Below, in pieces: positions 60,819 through 64,000 of a DNA stretch of 64,000 nucleotides. Location of the stretch: NCBI GenBank assembly GCA_964626565.1, contig CAZVFX010000025.1, positions 4,722 to 68,721 on the forward strand. Reading direction: 5' to 3'. This DNA comes from CAZVFX01 sp964626565 (GTDB lineage: Bacteria; Myxococcota_A; UBA9042; CAIXZC01). The stretch's first letter is position 1. The number at the start of each line of letters is the position of its first letter. A model generated the notes under the pieces. It searched no databases. It saw only the letters and a program-made list of their open reading frames with translations, and was not told the DNA's origin. Both the position numbers and the translations under genes were made by a program.

Positions 60819-63245
60819 ATGCGAACTAATCGATATCTGGTGCTGGTTGCCGCGGTTGTCATTGCCATGCTGACGACGGCCTGTTCGTCGGGAAGCGGCG
60901 GAAAGCCGGGCGCCGACACCAGGGTTCCGGACATCACAGCCGAGTTGCCCGGCGCCGCCGATGTTGCCACCGACGTCCCTTCCGGGGACGTGGCGGAAGT
61001 GGTCGCACCGCCTCCGGAGTACCTGCCCGGATACGTGGAACCGATGATCGGAACCGGGGGACTATCGTACCGTCTGGGCAGTGTGTTCGTCGGTGCGACC
61101 GTGCCCTTCGGGTTGGCTAAGCTCGGGCCCGACACCAAGCATGAAACCTGGGGAGAACCCGGCTTCACCCACTGCGAAGGCTATTTCTACCCCGACACCC
61201 ACGTCGCCGGGTTTTCGCACCTGCACATCCACGGCACCGGGGCGCCCGACTACGCAAGCCTCCTGGTTCAGCCTTCCATCGGCATGGACGAAAGCAAGGT
61301 CACCGAAGAGGGTTACATGCTGCCTCTCGACCACGACAAAGAGCACAACGAGCCCGGCTACTACTCCATCAATATGGGCTTTCCCGGCATCAATGCTGAG
61401 CTCACCGCGACCACCCGTGTCGGAGTGCATCGATACAAGTTCCCAACAACGGAAGAAGCGGTGATTATCGTCGACCCCTCCCATGAAATAGCAAGCTGCG
61501 ACGTCGACGACTCTGACCTTAGCATCGACGCCGATGCCGGCACTTTCGAGGGGTGGCTTCACACCGGCTGCTCTTTGTCGGGCCGATTCGGCGGATACAA
61601 GATGTTCTTCTATGGCGAATTCCGAAGGCAGCCTACGGACGGTGGAGTGTGGCAGGACAACGCACTGGTAGACGGCGCCGCAACGGGCGGCCCCGAAGCG
61701 GGGGCCTGGTTCCAATTCGACGCCACCAGCGACAAGGTGGTGGAGTTGGCTGTAGGCCTCTCGTTCGTCGATGTCGAACACGCCCGGGACAACGTGTCGG
61801 CAGAAGTCGGCGACACCAGCTTCGACGAAATCCTGGCCGCGGTGCGAGAGCAGTGGAACCAGCACCTGGGCCTGGCCAAAGTCCACTTCCCCGAAGACAC
61901 CCCCAACGACGTGCGCATCCAGTATTACACGTCCCTGTACCACGCCATGCTCATGCCCACGATCTGGTCGGAGAGCGATGGAAAATACCTCGCCTTCGAC
62001 GGCTCGGTCAAAATCGCGGACGGCTTCACGTTCTACACCGATTTCTCCATGTGGGACACCTATCGCAACCTGCATCCACTGCTGTTCCTGCTGGCCCCGG
62101 AACGAAGCGAGGACATGATCCGCAGCCTGCTGGAAATGGCGGACATACACCAATGCCTGCCCAAATGGGTGCTGGCCAACGGGGACGGGGGGTCCATGAT
62201 CGGCCGCCCCGCCAGCATCATCGTGGCCGACGCATGGCTCCACGGCCTGCCAATCGCTGATGAGAACGATATGTACCGAAAACTCCTCAACTCCCATGCA
62301 GTCGCGGTGGACGGTGAAACGATCCCCGACTGCAGCGGCGGCGATGGCTATCACACTTACACCCAGTACGGCTACCATCCCTACGACCTGGAGGGCGGTT
62401 CGGTATCCAAGACCCAGGAAATCGCCTGGGCCGACTACTGCGTGGGCAAAGTGGCCGAAGAGATGGGCAAGGAGGACGACTCTCTACTGTTCTATCAGCG
62501 GTCACTTAATCCTTACAATCTTTACAACCCGGAGACGGGGTTCTTCATGGCCAAGGACAGCGGGGGAGAATGGCATCCGAAGTTCGTTCCGACCTTCTTC
62601 CACGACTACTACACCGAGGGAAACGCATGGCAGTACCTGTGGTTGGTCCCTCACGATGCGGGAGGCCTGGCCGAGATGTTGGGGGGAGGTGAGGACTTTT
62701 TCGCTCGTCTGGACGAGTTCTTCGACGAAACCAAGGCGTGGGAGAGCGATATCGCACCACCCGAGCACTACTTCATGGGTAACGAGCCGGACATGCACGC
62801 ACCCTTCCTCTATTCAGCCATGGGACGGCCCGCTTCGTCCGCGGAATGGTCACGTTGGATCATGGACAAGGAGTTCTACGTCGACCCGGAAGGCTTGTCG
62901 GGCAACGACGACGCGGGGACAATGGCCGCCTGGTACGCGTTCACCACCCTCGGCTTCTATCCCATTCCGTGTACTGAACGCTACATGCTCGGCTCGCCCC
63001 GGGTGTCGGAAGCGTGGCTCAACAGCCTGGGCACGCCACTCCACATCCTGGTGGAGAATCCGTCGGAGTCCAGGCCGTTCATCGAGTCGGTCACCTGGAA
63101 CGGCGAGCCGGTCACTACACCCTGGTTTACCATTGAACAGTTGAAAGCAGGCGGCGAGCTGGTATTTACCATGTCGGCCGAACCTACCGATTTCGGCACC
63201 GGCGACAAATTCGTGCCGCTGGCGGAGCAGTATCCCCTCGACTAA
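60819..63245 (+). CDS. GH92 alpha-1,2-mannosidase-like lipoprotein
   Basis: 808 aa. ATG 60819 has GGGGAGG 6 nt upstream; ATG 60813 is too close to it. Lipobox LTTAC (Cys ~20) and acidic linker. GH92 pattern from ~75: VEPMIGTGG, VFVGATVPFGLAKLGPDTK, AGFSHLHIHGTGAPDY, FYTDFSMWDTYRNLHPLL, GNEPDMHAPFLYS, GLSGNDDAGTMAAWYAFTTLG. This is the two-domain Ca2+-dependent alpha-mannosidase fold; the GNEP and DD-G-MxxW motifs hold catalytic and metal-binding positions. Probably a surface enzyme trimming mannose-rich glycans; the sugar ABC importer elsewhere in the window could take up products (inference). Confidence 0.9.
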   Translation: MRTNRYLVLVAAVVIAMLTTACSSGSGGKPGADTRVPDITAELPGAADVATDVPSGDVAEVVAPPPEYLPGYVEPMIGTGGLSYRLGSVFVGATVPFGLAKLGPDTKHETWGEPGFTHCEGYFYPDTHVAGFSHLHIHGTGAPDYASLLVQPSIGMDESKVTEEGYMLPLDHDKEHNEPGYYSINMGFPGINAELTATTRVGVHRYKFPTTEEAVIIVDPSHEIASCDVDDSDLSIDADAGTFEGWLHTGCSLSGRFGGYKMFFYGEFRRQPTDGGVWQDNALVDGAATGGPEAGAWFQFDATSDKVVELAVGLSFVDVEHARDNVSAEVGDTSFDEILAAVREQWNQHLGLAKVHFPEDTPNDVRIQYYTSLYHAMLMPTIWSESDGKYLAFDGSVKIADGFTFYTDFSMWDTYRNLHPLLFLLAPERSEDMIRSLLEMADIHQCLPKWVLANGDGGSMIGRPASIIVADAWLHGLPIADENDMYRKLLNSHAVAVDGETIPDCSGGDGYHTYTQYGYHPYDLEGGSVSKTQEIAWADYCVGKVAEEMGKEDDSLLFYQRSLNPYNLYNPETGFFMAKDSGGEWHPKFVPTFFHDYYTEGNAWQYLWLVPHDAGGLAEMLGGGEDFFARLDEFFDETKAWESDIAPPEHYFMGNEPDMHAPFLYSAMGRPASSAEWSRWIMDKEFYVDPEGLSGNDDAGTMAAWYAFTTLGFYPIPCTERYMLGSPRVSEAWLNSLGTPLHILVENPSESRPFIESVTWNGEPVTTPWFTIEQLKAGGELVFTMSAEPTDFGTGDKFVPLAEQYPLD

Positions 63246-63256
63246 GGCAAACACCG

Positions 63257-63910
63257 ATGAAGGTAGCGGCATTCTTCGACATGGACAAGACGCTAATCAC
63301 CAAGAACGGGGCCAAGACCTGGATGATGCGGGAGTACCGGCTGGGGCACCTGGGAGTCGGACACCTGGTCCGGGGCACTTTTCATCTGCTGCTGTACCAC
63401 TTCGGGATCGTCAACATTGAGCACGCCATGCGCCAGGCTATCTCCACGCTGAAAGGGCTAACCGAGGAGGAGGTGATCAGGGCGACTGAAGAGTGGTTCG
63501 CTGAGGACATGGTCCCCCACGCTGCGCCGGGCGCTCAAGCCGCCGTGGATGGCCACAAGAAACAGGGCCACTTGACCGTGCTGCACACCAGCAGTTCGCC
63601 CTATGCGTCGAAATGTGCGGTGGAGCATTTCGGACTCGACGATTTCCTGTGCAGCACTTTCGAGGTCGTTGATGGGAAACTCACCGGGGATTTCGTGCCG
63701 CCGCTGTGTTATGGCGAAGGGAAGGTTGGGTATGCGAAGGAGTATGCTGAGCGGGAACAGATCGACCTGTCCGCCAGCTATTTTTACACCGACAGCTTCA
63801 CCGATCTGCCCATGCTGTTGGCCGTAGGGCATCCAATGATCGTGCAACCCGATCCGCGCCTGAAGCGAGAAGCGGAACGCCGGGGTTGGCCCATTGTCGA
63901 CTGGACGTAG
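63257..63910 (+). CDS. HAD-IB family phosphatase (SerB-like)
   Basis: 217 aa. HAD motif I is FFDMDKTLI (residues ~7-15, nucleophile Asp), motif II LHTSSSPYASK with Ser, a Lys in YGEGKVGYAKEY and motif III SYFYTDSFTDLPML (Asp pair). The cap-helix insertion between I and II (residues ~20-95) fits subfamily IB, which includes phosphoserine phosphatases and 1-acylglycerol/phospholipid-linked HADs. Substrate not known. 11 nt after the GH92 gene, so probably the same transcript. ATG start. Confidence 0.85.
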   Translation: MKVAAFFDMDKTLITKNGAKTWMMREYRLGHLGVGHLVRGTFHLLLYHFGIVNIEHAMRQAISTLKGLTEEEVIRATEEWFAEDMVPHAAPGAQAAVDGHKKQGHLTVLHTSSSPYASKCAVEHFGLDDFLCSTFEVVDGKLTGDFVPPLCYGEGKVGYAKEYAEREQIDLSASYFYTDSFTDLPMLLAVGHPMIVQPDPRLKREAERRGWPIVDWT

Positions 63911-63981
63911 GAGACGAAACTCTTCAACGGATCGCGGCCAAACGTGCTAGTGACGCGAAGTAGTCAACATCCCCGATACAC

Positions 63982-63997
63982 CCACCTTCGCAGGTGG
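63982..63997 (+). terminator. possible hairpin near the window end
   Basis: CCACCT-TCGC-AGGTGG, a 6-bp stem with a 4-nt loop, 70 nt after the HAD gene. The window ends before any T-run could be judged. Confidence 0.3.
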
Positions 63998-64000
63998 AGG

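Noticed and set aside
1..64000. tRNA, rRNA, insertion sequence or prophage genes
   Set aside because: I saw no cloverleaf, ribosomal RNA segment, transposase or phage gene; pheST are synthetase genes, not RNA.

Overview
The window is a 64 kb piece of a GC-rich, gene-dense chromosome in which no gap between genes exceeds about 200 bases. It most resembles an uncultured Myxococcota/Bradymonadota-type bacterium (the old Deltaproteobacteria). The signs are: about a dozen lipoproteins whose lipobox Cys is followed by long Asp/Glu/Pro-rich linkers; thrombospondin type 3 and MopE-like calcium-binding repeats; Cys-rich modules; C-terminal Cys + membrane helix + Arg signals like MYXO-CTERM; and a Ser/Thr kinase fused to a STAND-type ATPase. 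A run of 100 Ns at 54710-54809 marks a scaffold gap. This taxonomic reading is inference.

Layout. 1-3858 (-): a giant signalling protein, cut by the window edge, with an apparently dead caspase-like domain, a Ser/Thr kinase, an nSTAND ATPase, a membrane helix and an FGE-sulfatase domain. 4023-12609 (+): a tight operon of murC-like, murD, pheS, pheT, a glycosyltransferase, a methyltransferase and a small membrane protein. 12613-18483 (-): a Cys-rich lipoprotein, MATE transporter, RtcB RNA ligase, archease, zinc-ribbon protein and TPR protein. 18571-21144 (+): a Gly-rich lipoprotein and an OFA-type MFS transporter. 21178-23823 (-): two paralogous Cys-rich lipoproteins. 24006-31292 (+): a deiminase-fold protein that has lost catalytic residues, a large lipoprotein with a possible TULIP-like region, and an amidohydrolase lipoprotein with type 3 repeats. 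31348-38559 (+): a membrane protein, a small exported protein, a double matrixin protease, an S41 carboxyl-terminal protease and a TPR/PEGA protein. 38602-49230 (-): a HEAT-repeat protein, a complete carbohydrate-type ABC importer (ATPase, binding protein, two permeases), a lipoprotein, a lycopene-cyclase/GG-reductase-like flavoprotein and an MFS transporter. 49335-58353 (-): a huge RHS/YD-repeat lipoprotein spanning the gap, a radical SAM/SPASM enzyme and an overlapping type 3 repeat lipoprotein. 58529-63910: a small lipoprotein (+), a POT peptide transporter (-), a GH92 alpha-mannosidase-like lipoprotein (+) and a HAD phosphatase (+).

How it fits together. The housekeeping core (mur/phe) sits among genes for an elaborate cell surface. 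The GH92 enzyme, sugar ABC importer, POT transporter and surface proteases fit a predatory or polymer-scavenging life style (inference). The strongest candidates for undescribed biology are the pseudo-caspase/kinase/STAND/FGE receptor, the two-in-one matrixin with an internal sorting signal, the catalytically dead deiminase, the coupled type 3 repeat lipoprotein and radical SAM/SPASM pair, and the RHS protein whose core lies in the middle of the chain.
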